Below are positions 45,820 to 57,864 of a stretch of 64,000 nt of DNA, one piece after another (the first letter of the stretch is position 1; every line of letters begins with the position of its first letter). The notes beneath the pieces are model-generated. The model made no database searches and was not told the DNA's origin. It saw only the letters and a list, made by a program, of their open reading frames with translations. The translations under genes and the position numbers were made by a program. The stretch covers positions 22,059,073-22,123,072 of the forward strand of contig CM066912.1 of the NCBI GenBank assembly GCA_033964015.1. Reading direction: 5' to 3'. This stretch comes from Scolanthus callimorphus (Eukaryota > Cnidaria > Anthozoa > Actiniaria > Edwardsiidae).

Positions 45820-46191
45820 ATTAGAGACCTTAAGCAGCGACGACGACAACGAGGACGACGGCGTATCACTGAACTTCGTCTACCCGTTTGTTCATATGTT
45901 TTTAATATGCAGCAACAATTTGCAATTCAACATTGTATTTTAACTTTGATAGCAGCAAATTGACATCCAACTGCAATCATATCAAACAACATTATGCAAA
46001 ATCGCTAGCCGCGCTCACGTTCTCGTCAGACCGTAAAACTTAGCAGTTTCACGTCCTAGTTCTACAGAAAACGGTTGAAATGCATTTGATTTCATACATT
46101 TACACGCGCGCGCTTTGTGTTCTGCAATCAAGTGTATTGTTCTCTGCCGTTGTCGTCCTCGTTGTCGTCGTCGCAGCTTAAGGTCTCTATT
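45820..46191. mobile_element. MITE with ACGACGACAACGAGGACGAC ends
   Basis: TIRs of about 38 bases, ATTAGAGACCTTAAGC followed by GCGACGACGACAACGAG, inverted at the right end. Non-coding. Confidence 0.85.
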
Positions 46192-46322
46192 GAATAATCC
46201 CCGACACAGACTTGAGGTTGGGTAGTAGTTAAAGTGCCAGTAAAGGCAGAACTCGACCACATTAGCGAAAGAAAATGTGTTGCGTTCATCTATGCGCACT
46301 GCATCTTGTGGATGAACAGTGG

Positions 46323-46413
46323 CTCCTGTGACGTAGCAACAAGACAACAAAAAAATAACGCTAATAATGGTGTCTTTGTTCTTATTTCTTTGTCTTGTTG
46401 TTACGTCACAGGG
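46323..46413. repeat. short hairpin
   Basis: TCCTGTGACGTAGCAACAAG and inverse CTTGTTGTTACGTCACAGG with an AT-rich loop. Likely a tiny MITE. Confidence 0.8.
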
Positions 46414-46560
46414 ACCATTGTTCTGAAGAGCTTCTCAAGATGCACCGCGCATAGTTCAATGAAAAAAAATAACGCCAATCGAAAATATTCAAAAGTTATT
46501 GAAATATTCACGGCGCGCGCAAAACACACTTTTCGTTCGTTACTGTTGCCTTGGTTAATA

Positions 46561-46818
46561 TACACCTGTTTCAATTAACGTTGCTCTGCAAAACGTAAAA
46601 CCATGAACCATGCTTCATAAGTTAATGGTAATTCCTGCCTAAAACGAAGCAGTTCATGTCGAATTGTGTCTCAAAAGTAGTAAACAAAGTGCCATTGTGT
46701 GGTTTTAGTTTAGTTTGGTTTGCCAAACTCGAGGAAAATACGAGAAATAGCGTCTTCATTATGATGCATGGTTCATGGTTTTCCGTTTTGTAGAGCAACG
46801 TTAATTGAAATAGGTGTA
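46561..46818. mobile_element. MITE with TACACCTGTTTCAATTAACG ends
   Basis: TIRs of about 55 bases, continuing through TTGCTCTGCAAAACG and AAAACCATGAACCATGC, inverted at the right end. The interior resembles 41930-41950 (AAAGTAGTAAACAAAGTGC). Non-coding. Confidence 0.85.
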
Positions 46819-47084
46819 CCTTTTTATGAAAAGCGGTTGATTATGTGTCACTTTAATTATGAGGAGTACCACACATTTTATGTGTTTGACGGAAGCCAAA
46901 CCGTGGTTGGTGTAGAGTCCGCAGAATTATGGACATCGCGTTAAGCCCAGGATCATCACTGTTGACCTGTACGGGTTCCCCACAAGAGAGTCAACAATTG
47001 GAAGGAAGTGAGAGAGTACTTCCAGAGATAAGGGCATCATCAAGTCTTCGTCTTTCAGTCCTTATACGCCTCGGCAATGGTGTT

Positions 47085-47580
47085 TGTCCGGAAGAAGAAT
47101 GGAATTGTGAGGATATACTTAGACTACAGACTCCACAACGTAAGACACACAAGGATACATATCCCCTGCCTCGAATTGAAGAGGCACTAGACGTATGGTA
47201 CACACTCGATTTTAGTCACACACTGCACCCAGCACTTTTCGTTTCTGAGTCGCGAGTGGTGTTTGGTGGACGTCAATCAAGACTTGCGACCTAGCCACGG
47301 GCCAACGACCTAGCAAAATATGGCCAACCGAACTTTATATTGCACGAGTCTGTGGGCCCCGTGGCTAGATTAAAAGTCTTGATTGACGTCCACCAAACAC
47401 CAGTCGCGACTCAGAATGGAAAAGCAATGGGTGCACGTGTGACTGAAAACGAGTGTAAAAGGAGAGAAGTACTTTTGCAGCCTTGACCTTTCTCACGGAT
47501 TTAATCAGATCCTAGTGGAAGAGTTCATCGACATAGACCCAGGGAGATGGTACAGGTTCACCAGAATACTGTCAACCATC
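47085..47580 (+). pseudogene. Ty3/gypsy reverse-transcriptase fragment, interrupted
   Basis: Pieces in different frames spell gypsy RT: VRKKNGIVRIYLDYRLHN, then HKDTYPLPRIEEALD, and after an insertion YFCSLDLSHGFNQILVEE. The order and wording fit RT blocks 1-3. Frameshifts and the inserted hairpin at 47199-47457 mark it as dead. Lies in the spacer between the two toxin-like copies. Confidence 0.8.
47199..47457. mobile_element. palindromic MITE inserted in the gypsy RT relic
   Basis: Arms of about 95 bases (CACTCGATTTTAGTCACAC... and inverse; GTGTTTGGTGGACGTCAATC is perfectly repeated). TA flanks both ends, a plausible TA target duplication. Confidence 0.85.
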
Positions 47581-47613
47581 TGGACATTTTTTGCGTCCGG
47601 GAGTTACTGTCGT

Positions 47614-47885
47614 TTTTGTAATTCTGCAAACTCCCGCTATTGATTTCCACCCGCCAAACCGCCTTGTTGCTTCCGTCCATCAAACTCCCGAGTCTTCGTT
47701 GTTAATCTTTGTGCTTTTTGAATGGTCAGCACCTAAGCAGTGCTAAAATGGCTTCCTGTCACGCCAGCAATGGCTACGTGCTGGCCAATGAGAAAGCACA
47801 AACAGTAGCAATGAAAATTCGGTAGTTTAATTGAAGGAGGCCAGAAGTGGAAATCAAGTGGGAGTTCGCGGAATTATGAAAACCG
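47614..47885. mobile_element. MITE with TTTTTGTAATTCTGCAAACT ends
   Basis: The left TTTTTGTAATTCTGCAAACTCCCGC..TTGATTTCCAC and the inverted right end match imperfectly over about 40 bases. Non-coding interior. Confidence 0.7.
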
Positions 47886-50800
47886 CAGTCAATGGTTTGG
47901 GGACAGTTTTTCGGCAATTTCAGGCTAACATATTAGACACGTATTATTGTACATAAATCTCTATCTTTGCATTTAAGCTTGCTCCCGGATGCATTTTCTC
48001 TGTGCAAGAGCTGTCTGCGCGGCAGCGGTTTATGCCATTTTATGCAGCTTCGACGAGGCCTTTTACTTATTCTCTTAGCCTAGAGATCTTATGAATTCGA
48101 CGTATTTGGCGGATCAAGCATGGAGATGGAATCAAAGCTATCGGACACGGGGGGGGGGAGGGGGATGCGGAGAGAGACATGAACCCACTACCAGTTACCA
48201 CTATCAGTTATTACCTCACGTGCGAGAATACCCTTTACTTCATTTTTTTTCATATTTCTGAGAATAATAGAGGTTTAACTCACGACTCTAATCAACTTTT
48301 ATTAACGGATTGGATCAGAAACAACATTTTAGCAATGCAGCTCTCGGGATCACTATTTTACTCATTTTCCTCCTGTTCATTGGTGATCCTTCATGGCTTT
48401 CTCCCTTGTGCGTAACTTCCATTTCTTGTGATGTTGAGCATGTCTAGGCTTGGTTTTGCCTGAAAAACAAAAAGTTTCGTGGTCATGTTTGCCTTCAAAA
48501 TTAGACAGGTCGGATTACCCCCTTATATTCTTAGGTACTTAGGTACACCGTTCTTAATATGGGGCGATTGAGGTCATGTCGAAGCGAACTTAAAGTATGT
48601 CCACTTCAAGGGAAGTGGCTATATAAAATCAAATCGTTGATTGGTCGAGACGTTCGTCATATTTTGCTTTAGTCAAACAACGGTAGTGGTCTATTGCCAA
48701 TGCTGCGTGCTGATTGGTTGAGGTACTACTAGAAAACGCTACTAGTAATAAAAGCTACTATTAGAAATAGACGTGGGATTTGTAAGTCATAAAATGGCAA
48801 ATGACAAGACGAGAAAGCGTTTTAAACTGACCTACTAGAGTAACTTGACTAAAACAATTATTCCTCTTGCCTTCATGGCCTCAGCTGAGCCAATAACCCA
48901 TCGCGGCCTCATATTCACCGACAGATTATGTTCTCAAAAATTCAGGCTCCGTAAATATCGGCGACTACTTGTTAACTAGACAGTGTTGCTCCCATCAACT
49001 CTTTTTAAACTGACGTCATCATTGGGCTCTTTGTGTGTTTGTTTTCTTTGTTTTGGGTTTGTGGTATTTCACTCGTATGGCTTGAAAGTCATGCAGTGAG
49101 ACCGTACAAAGGCGGAGGCCTCCTCGCTCCTAAAGAGGCCACCTCTGCGAGCTGTCAAACATTCCATGCCTTATTTTGGCCTTTAGATCTGGTAAAATAA
49201 TGTCACGGCCATTTGATTTTAGATGGTATTTATTTTTTATAGCACACAATGTTTTAAGTAGGAACATTTCAAATAACATAACAAAAGACGCAAATCAGTT
49301 TAATTTGAGCCGTAATTATTTTGACCTGGGGTCAAAATACGTCATTAGTATGGATTGGATGCCAAACAATCCCTGACGAAAATTGTCGTTTATCAACATT
49401 TCACGGCCAAAACTAGTCCTCCAAACTGCATTGAGAGAAAAAACGACAATGATTCATAATTCGGAATGGTTGGCTTCAGCTCGCATACGCCACTTTTCTC
49501 TTTGTCGTGTGGATTTTCTATATATGCAAATACTTATGCGTCGCACAGGGTGTATATGGTTATACCTTGCTAGAATTTACCTTTTTGTATTGCCAAATCG
49601 TGATCACTCTGATGATCTATTGTTGGACGATCGGTCAGCTGATCTGGCTATAAAATGGAAACCAATGTCACAATAAGAATCAAATAGTGCATGCAGGCGA
49701 CGGTGCAGGCGTGTTCATATTCGTAAAATGTCAAGGACGGACGTCCTCAAAAGGGACGTGACGTCAAATCTTTACCTATCTATATAATAATATTTAAAGG
49801 GACCGACTCGGCCTTCCCATAATGCGCTGCTTCACTGCCCCTTTTCGATACTAAAAGGACATGGGTGGTGTATGTGTCAGCTTGGCGCAAAATAGGAGAA
49901 TTAATTTGCCATGTCCGACATTCCAATGAATTTATCATGTAAACAAGACAAAAGCATTATATGTGAGTCGCGAGTCGGTGCCTCCGAGTGCCTTCTTTCA
50001 AGTACACTCAACCTCTCAAAAGTCGAGTAAGCTTGGTGTTTCAGTTTGCGCATCAACGAGAATGAGGTGGGGAGGTCTGAAACAAAGTAAATGAAAAAGA
50101 GGGCTTTAAAGTATAAGATTTAGGGTCTCGGGAGTATCCAAAACCTCCAGTTATAAACGATTCGGGGTTTTCTCTTACATAGCTCTCTTAATAACAACTC
50201 CTAATTTGTTGTTGTTCTCGTTCAATATAGAAAACGAATTGTGTGTAGAAATCTTTAAATCAACATCTTAAAACAATGTTTCACATTTGATTTACCAAAT
50301 GCAATCGAGAAAATTGCTCTATATTCTCTAAATCAGCCGATGGAAATGGATGCTTTCTCCGGACTTGGTATGTTTCTATGCTGTCAAAATGACGGCTGAC
50401 ACAGGCTCTTTAAAGACGAGTCAATCGGAGAACTAGTATAATATACTAAGCTATAGCATCAGACGACTGAAACTCGTTAATTCGATACATTGATAGTTAC
50501 CCTCAATGCAAACCATCGTAATGTATTTCCTGAAAGAGTTTGATGGAGTACTGGATAATTGATATATCCAGGCATGGTGTAAAAACCGGATAACGTCATC
50601 GAGAGGTACTTTTCACAGTGTCCTCCGCATAAGTACTTGCTCTTAATTGAACTGAAACGAGAAATGTATTCTTCTAATTATTCAAGGGGCAGGGGCAGGG
50701 GCCCATTTTCCACAGTCCGGATTTAAACATTAGCTCCGGAATTAAATCAAGACGTCTTCAATCTGGTTTCTTTACGCTAGTCTCACGGAACTATACATAA

Positions 50801-52934
50801 TCATTTAAGGAGTATTAACAATATTCATTAACTCGATCAACGGCTATCCTCTTTTTTGGGGCAAGAATGATCATTATTATTACTCTTGGTAAAAAAAAAT
50901 GTTTCCAGCTTCTTGATTTTTTAATATTTAACATAAAGAGCGGAAATTCCCCTGCCTGTGTCCCTGTTATCACCATAATAATTACACACTCACACACTAT
51001 CACGAATCCTGCATTCTGATTGGCTCAAAACCCGATGTCTATTTTGTCATAGATAGTGAGTTCTGAAAAGACCGGCGTTTTGAAGAAAAACAAAACAATG
51101 GCGGCCTCTAAAAAGTTTCATTATTGGAAGATAGTGTGAGAGTGTGGTTTTACTAAGACATTTCTTCGTCAACTGTTAGCTCATAGAAATCTCGAGCTCG
51201 TAATCTAAGTGTTAATATTAATATGAAGGATATATAAAAAGTTACCCGCCGTTTTCCGGGAAATGCCATATGATTGGATCCCGCTTTTCTTCGCCACAAC
51301 TCGATCCCCGTCAAATTCTAGTAAGGTGTTGCACCAAGGCGAAGGCGGAGTTGACCCACATCCATATTTATACACAAGAGAGAAGTGCTTTTTGCCATGC
51401 GGACGAAGTCTCCATCGACATTTTTCATTTGTTTCAGCGTCTCCAAGTTTTACAATTGGGTCGTCAATTTCTGGGCGCAAATGACTGTCTGGTTTCTCGA
51501 CATACGCGAACGCAGTTGCTACTTTTCCTTCTTTGTTTCTAATTGCCGTCATGAGGCAGTATTCACCAGGGTAATAATCTGCAAAGTCAACTTTTTCGTC
51601 GCCAAGCATTGCGTCCTTTAAGTAGCCTACCGCTGTTTCGTGTTCTTTTACTTCAAAGAATGGGAGCATTTTACTTGGCTTATTCCCTAACTCTTTAAGT
51701 GATACATCGTATAAAAACTTGAAAGGCTTCTTGGTTTCTCTGTCCAGGTACAACTGCATTTTCTGATAGCCTGATATCGTTCCTTTTTGGTTTTCGGGGA
51801 TGAAATCAATCATAGACAAAGTGATGCCATTCTTGATTGTATAAATCTTGAAATACAGGTCCACGTAATCAAAGCATTTCTCTGCATTATCGGCGTTGTC
51901 TTCTTTTACAATTCTCTGGATCTCATTTGCTAGCTTTCCCAACATCTTTAAACCTTTATAGATAGGAACATTGCAAACTAGTAAATTCAACTGTTCTGCA
52001 GGCATCTTTTCTTGTACTTCTCCAACGCCGTCTAGAAATTGCTTGGATGCTTCAAGATCCATGATTCCCCCTGCAGCTTCGTTTTTGATGTTTATGTCAT
52101 TCCACTTGTTGAACGCCTTCTCGATTTCCTCTCTTACGATTTCCCCTACAGATTTCTGTTTTTTTCCATTTCCGAACAGGGCAAGTAGTCCCGATGCCAG
52201 CATTGTGAATACGCTAGCACCTTGCCCTAGAGGACCCCCCAAACGCCTGGGCCAAAGTGGTCACCACCGTCAAACCCGCTTGGATCGCTTCAGTCGGGTT
52301 TTCATCAGCGTTTTTGAAGGCTTGCATAGTACTGACGCACGATGTTAAAGCAGTAATTCTTGCTTGCCTCTCATTGTAAGTCTTCTTCTTCCAGTTTTCC
52401 CACTTGGTGTCAACCATTTTTCTCATTGCACTCTTTGTTCTTCCTCCCGTTTTGTCGTTGAAGTCTTCATCAAGTTTATCAAGTACAGTTTTGACTTTCT
52501 CTTCGGTAGCTGTTCAAAGCGAAAAACAACATGTGAAATGTTAGCACTCTGCATCCTGAAACTGTATATTGATTGAGTGGTGTTAATAGATATTTGGCGA
52601 AGGGCTTATTTAAGGGATGTTATTTTTTCTAAAAGAGTTTTATTTTGTCTTATATCATTGTAGCCTTTAAATACTATTTAAACGCCTTGTCGTCTGTTGG
52701 TGAAACTTTTGTGATTGGTTGATTTATTTCCACGCCACTGTTTGCGTGCGCGCGTGGAACACAGGAAGCCCGTGCAACAGATATTTTGCTGAGGTATGAC
52801 TTGAAGCTTACGGAGTCCTCTCTATTTGTTTTCCATATTTCTGTGCAGGATTAACCAGATGGTGCGAAAAAGAATTGAAGCATCCCAAAAAATCCTTAGC
52901 AGTACAATTACTCGGGAATTGCGTTCCAAATTCC

Positions 52935-53080
52935 AGGGGAGGGAAGCTACTATTTTTGTTGGAGGGCATTATTTGTTTCAACGTAGTTTTGGGGAGGGTC
53001 GAGATTATTTTCAAACGACGTTTAGGGGAGAGGGCGGATCATCCTTTTTATTTACCAAAATATTTTCTTTGTAAGGGACC
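52935..53080. repeat. GGGAGGGT/ATTTTT module repeat
   Basis: Units such as TTTTGGGGAGGGTCGAG and TTTAGGGGAGAGGGCGG separated by ATTATTTTCAAACGACG. The wording matches the ends of the element at 56292-57425, so this is probably one isolated end. Lies in the intron between exons 3 and 4 of copy B. Confidence 0.55.
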
Positions 53081-53457
53081 CTGATGTATTCAGTACGATA
53101 TATGCCCGCTTGTTTCGGGAGCGCGAGTTTCCGGAAACCTTCATGACTTTGTAAGATGAAATGCAAATATTATTGTACATGTTTTCTTCTATCCTGCAAA
53201 CAGAGCTGAAAACCGACACAGCTCGTTTGGCGAGAAAATCAGCATATACAGAATCAGACATGTTTTTTACATCTTTTGTAATTTTAGCGACTACGTACTA
53301 TTTATGTCGACTAAAGTCTCCTAAACCAGCAAATAATGGTCTTGAAAAGACCTCTTTTTTTCGTCGCCGTGATAACGTAGCATGATCTTATTGCTTCTGA
53401 TCCAAACACCAGTGGTAAATACAAGTAGGATTCTTCTTTTGTGCACTCTAGTGTACG

Positions 53458-53503
53458 TAAGGGGAATTGGGCCAGTCAGCTTGACTGGTCCAATTCCCCT
53501 TAG
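53458..53503. repeat. 46-base palindrome
   Basis: AAGGGGAATTGGGCCAGTCA and its inverse with almost no loop. Followed by a tandem pair of CCGGGGGACCTCCCTAATAA (53535-53585). Confidence 0.85.
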
Positions 53504-53892
53504 ACAGCGGTGTCAGCAAGTGTTAATGTTTCCCCGGGGGACCTCCCTAATAAGTGTCAATGTTCCCGGGGGGACCTCCCTAATAATATACGGGGTGATT
53601 GTTCAGTCCATTAGGGTGATCTCGTTTGCTGCTTTTCAGGGATATCAGTATCCAAATAGTTGTTAAATAGGTTAGACATTTTCTTCTCTTTTGGAAAACA
53701 GTTGGTATAGACAACTCCCTGTTTGCTAACCCCCTTTGGTTTGAAAGTAATTGTATTCGCTTCACAGTAGTTGTTTTATCTACGAAAGAAATAAGAGAAA
53801 ATTATAGCTGCAAAATGCAAAAATCTTTAAAAATAGCCAATACGTAAGCCTCAAGAAGATTCTAGCTTGAAAGTAAATGTTTTTATAATATA

Positions 53893-54021
53893 CAGGGCAA
53901 AATTACTCGATGCTGATTGGCTAAGAGCGAGGGCATTTTTCTTTATTGAGGGCAAAATTACTTCGCGCATGTCTGAATACGTTCAGTCAACACGCGCCGA
54001 ATTTTGCCCTTTTATATCATA
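53893..54021. mobile_element. MITE with AGGGCAAAATTACT ends
   Basis: ATA-AGGGCAAAATTAC and GAATTTTGCCCTTTTATAT are inverted ends; GATGCTGATTGGCTAAGAGC lies just inside the left end. Immediately followed by an inverted pair of ATTAGGGATTAAT / ATTAATCCCTAAT. Confidence 0.75.
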
Positions 54022-54754
54022 AACATGTAATCACATGGGTTCCTCGTAAAATTAGGGATTAATTTCACAGACGGCTTGGGCAATTTTGGAAAAAAATTGA
54101 AAACACTCAATTAATCCCTAATTTTACTCGGCCCCATGCGGTTACCTATACATATTACCACTCAGCTCTGTTTGTATTTCCGCATCTGTTTGTACTGGGT
54201 CATTCGCGATTTCCTCAGGCTGTACAGAAGAGGGTTCCTGTAAAATATTGATGATCACTTAATACAGTTCTCCAAATAATGTTTGTGCGAAAAATCACAA
54301 TATTTAACAATTGTGTCGGCCAGAAAAAGATCTTTCAGTAAGACGTCTAAGCACTAAAATAAATAGTTGTAATTTTGTCTGCTTTAAAGATAGGTGCATG
54401 TATTATAAACCATTTTAAAACTTTTGAAGAGTGGAACCACACTAAAAACAATAATCAATAATTATTTGTCAAAAACTGATTTTCTTGTTTGACCAAGTTC
54501 TAGAATTTGAAGGTCCTTTGCTGATTGGCTGATTTTGAACGTTGGGTATGCGCAGAAATATGTTTCTCTCATCGACTCTGCATCAAAACTCGCGCATGCG
54601 CCAATGACTGTAACGAGAGACTGTAACTTGACAAGCTAAATGCAATATCCGCTCCAGATATTGCATATAGCATGTCAAGTTCACGCGACATAGATAATTG
54701 ATTGTTTGCTCTCGGCCAATCATATTTGCGATAGTGAGTTCAATGTATAATAAT

Positions 54755-55450
54755 AGATGAATGAGGATGTGGTTGATAATGCGTATTTGGATGAGAATGA
54801 GAATAATGATAGACGAAGATGTGTATCAGGATGAGAATGAGGACAAGGATGGGGGTGAAAAGCTGGACGTGATGTTGTTGATGATGCGCATTAAGATAAG
54901 ACATGAGAATAAAGATGAGGGTGAAAAGGTGAACGAGGATGGGGTTGATGGTTTAAGGATGAGGATAAGGACAATGATGAGGTTGGAAATATGGGACGAG
55001 GATGTGGTGGATGATGCGTATTATGATAAGAGATGGGAATAACGATGAAGGTGGTGAGGTGGATCAGGTTAAGGTTTGCATCAGAATGAGAATGAGGTGA
55101 AAGGATGAGAGTAAAAAGGTTCGCCCCATGTTAGGTAATCCAGAATCCGGAATCTAACTTTTTGTTAGCTTTGGAATCCGGAATCCGTAGAATGGAATCC
55201 GGAATCCATATAGCAGGAATCCAGAATCCAAGAATTTATTCAGATAAAGAAATATTGGAATCCGGATTGTTTGAGAATTATGGAATCCGGAATCCATTGG
55301 TATGGAATCCGGAATCCAGTAGGTTGGAATCCGGAATACAAGATCTGCTTGGATTACCTTACATGGGGCGAAAAGGTGATTGATGATCGGTTCGTGGTTC
55401 AGAGTGCGAAATTAGGATGAGAACTGAGGATAACGATTAGGGTGAAATTG
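54755..55450 (-). repeat. GATGAGAATGAG minisatellite, intron 2 of copy B
   Basis: The reverse complement of the pyrimidine-rich array in copy A. Interrupted at 55122-55370 by a MITE. ORFs rich in Met, Asp, Glu and Arg across it are spurious. Confidence 0.9.
55122..55370. mobile_element. MITE made of GGAATCCGGAATCC repeats
   Basis: TIRs CGCCCCATGTTAGGTAATCC and inverse bound about ten copies of TGGAATCCGGAATCC. AAAGGT flanks both sides (left ...AAAAAGGTT, right AAAAGGTG), consistent with a target-site duplication of about 7 bases. It splits the minisatellite of copy B and is absent from copy A. Confidence 0.85.
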
Positions 55451-55650
55451 TGACCAGGACTTGGATCGAAGAAAATGACAATAAGCATTAGCGCGAACAC
55501 ATGGGCGTACGAATGACCTAACTTGTAGTGTTTCTTTTCAAATACAGAATCTGTTTACCTGATCGAGATCCTTCTCGTCTTGGGTGTTATTTGACATCAA
55601 CATACTGTAGACATCGTCCATGGAAAGATCTTTCGGCCGGTAGGCACGCA

Positions 55651-56291
55651 CTGAAATGTAAGTAAAATGTATCATTCAGCGAGGCACATTGTATCAACCT
55701 CTTTTTGGTATGGACATTTAGTGTACATTTTCAACAACACTGTGTTGTTGGTTGTCTCTGCTGGAAAATTGGCTGAATATAACTGAAAAATGATGGCGAT
55801 GTTTTTTTGTATTCGCGATTAGGTTGTGTAACAACTTTTTTTCCGGAAATCAGATATATGTTTTTACTTGTTTGAATCGGCGCTAGCATTTTTTTTTTTT
55901 TTTGGGGGGGGGGGGGAAGGATTCGCCTCCACTCCTAACTGAAAGGAGTGAGAAAGTGAGAAGAGAGCCCAAAACAAGTTTCACAGAGCATGCGCGTTTC
56001 GAACGTAGCCTTTCCACATGGATGTAAGTCGAGCTCACGCCGACTAGAGCAAACGAGATGAACGTTTATCACTCGGGCGAGTAGCCCAATACACGCAGTA
56101 AAACAATCAGCGGTGGTTCGACAACGCCCAGCAACGTGAAAGAACGGTTTTGTCTACAGTATTCAACACGTTGGACAGGTGATAAGTTGAAAACAAACTT
56201 ATAATGTCTCTCATTCTTCTATAATGTCTCTCATTATAAATGCAAGGGAAATTTAGTAAAAGACAAAAGAAACCGGGGCGATCAAGATATA
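55651..56291. other. spacer upstream of copy B exon 2
   Basis: Contains a T-run/G-run junction at 55890-55916 and a tandem TATAATGTCTCTCATT pair near 56205-56235. In copy A the signal-peptide exon lies 2.9 kb from exon 2; nothing matching it was seen here. Confidence 0.6.
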
Positions 56292-57425
56292 AGGGACGTG
56301 TCATTATTTAGCTGGGGGGAGGGCTCCTATTTTTGTGGGGAGGGTCCTAATTTTTTTCGCGTGTCTAAAGGGAGGGTCCACATTTTTTTTACTCCTGTTT
56401 GGGGGAGGGTCATAATTTTTTTCAACAACATTTGGACGACGAAGAGAGTGAAGCAGATGCAACTTCTAGATCATCTGCTTTTTTACTTAATAAAAATTTC
56501 GGCGCGCTTCGCGCGCAGAAAGAATGACATATTATATGCTCTTTCAGTAACGAAGACGCTACCCTCACGCCGTTTATAACAACAAGTGTATCTTGATGAG
56601 GAAAAGCAAACTCTCCCAAAATGCCCTGCAATGATAGGCCTGACGGGAAGTCACTATGTTTGAAAGAAGACCCCATATAGGTATTAGCGTGAGTTCGACG
56701 TTACAAGCATATAGAAATTCGTCATTTGGGCCGCGCTTCACGCATGAATCATAATAAGTTCGTCATTTGCGGCGCGCAGAACTGCGCGCATGAATAATAT
56801 AACCTTGTTGGCTCAGAAACCCATCAATAGGGAGAAGCTTTCATCTAACCTATATATAGTTGAGGTAGCATTCTTCCTGGGCTCCTGACAGGCTTTGTTT
56901 ACTATACCGTACACAAAACATGTTCATCTACCCTTTCTCTTAGGCTTGATGAAATGCGTTATCAAAATTCGGGCGCGCTTCGCGCGCAACGAAAGAAAAG
57001 TGCGAGCCCCTTTTTCTGTAAAATGTCTTCTGAATCAGTACTAGGTCAAAAGGGGACGGGAGAGGTGGGATCACGTTAATCATTGTACTTATAGAGGGAG
57101 GATCACTGCATTTTTACCGTTTACCCAAAATCCTCTCACGTAAATAATCGAGGCGATTAATAATTACCGCGGTTCCTTAGCTTTGACAGAAGTAAGAAAA
57201 AAGTATTTGTACTTTAAGAAAAGAAAACGACATTCGCACAAGAGTCTAACTAACAGGTTTTTTCAGAAAATATCTATTACATGGGGAGGGTCACAATTTT
57301 TTTTACCTACGACTGGGGGAGGGTCACAATTTTTTTGTTATGTTCAAGGGGAGGGTCCTAATTTTTTTTAGCCTTGTTTGAAAAAAATGGGAGCCCTCCC
57401 CCCCGGTAAATAATGACACGTCCCT
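56292..57425. mobile_element. modular TIR element with GGGGAGGGTC ends and GCGCGCTTCGCGCGC cores
   Basis: TIRs of about 36 bases start GGGACGTGTCATTATTTA and are inverted at the right. TAA flanks both ends, a TWA-type duplication as made by PIF/Harbinger elements. Each sub-terminal region repeats GGGGAGGGTC(A/C)(C/T)AATTTTTTT three to four times. Two inner palindromes read GCGCGCTTCGCGCGC (about 56501 and 56972). No transposase ORF, so non-autonomous. Shares its core palindrome with 4851-5617. Confidence 0.8.
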
Positions 57426-57826
57426 AATTGTAATAAAATTCTCTTTAAATGGACAAAAACATCGAGAACATGGGAGAGGGGGAGTTTATTGCCATATCAC
57501 GAGAGGGAAATTCAGTCAAAGACAAATTATTATTTTCTATTCTAAATTTCCCTTGCATTTATAATGAGAGATTTAGCTAGTAATTCTCCCTCGTAGAACA
57601 AAAGAAACCGAGGCGGTCTTGGTATTATTGTAATAAAGCTTTCTTTAAATTGATGAAAGCATCGAGAAAAATGGGGGAATTATAAATTGCAACTTTTTTT
57701 GAAAGGCATTAGGAAGCATTCATTATTTATACCAGGGGGTGTGCTGGCAAGAATAAAGGGGGGGGGGGGGGCATGTTAAATTCGGCACGTTCAAGTAGGG
57801 GGTAACCAGAAAATATGAAAACAACA

Positions 57827-57864
<38 letters not shown>

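Larger units (their letters stand above)
48377..55650 (-). pseudogene. toxin-like protein, copy B: inverted duplicate with frameshifts and no visible exon 1
   Basis: Six exons match copy A one for one, with identical lengths and phases: 55650-55559, 54237-54159, 52509-51246, 50651-50501, 49647-49581, 48459-48377 (stop TGA). The main exon has the same total length as copy A but two offsetting one-base changes. One extra base lies in a GGGGGG run at about 52235-52241 and one A is lost in GGGATCC near 51284. Between them 320 codons stay open in the original frame, so the breaks are recent or are sequence errors. Exon 1 (signal peptide) was not found upstream to 64000. Exons 2 and 3 differ from copy A at about 11 of 92 and 5 of 79 positions by eye. 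If functional it would be a second secreted isoform; as read, it is broken. Confidence 0.8.

Noticed and set aside
51263..52348. + strand ORFs opposite the toxin-like copy B, and minus ORFs at 39552-40657
   Set aside because: Antisense shadows of the main exon; the sense frames have conserved exon structure and signal peptide context.
54761..55042. ORF rich in Met, Asp, Glu and Arg
   Set aside because: Read through the GATGAGAATGAG minisatellite of copy B intron 2, matching the array in copy A.
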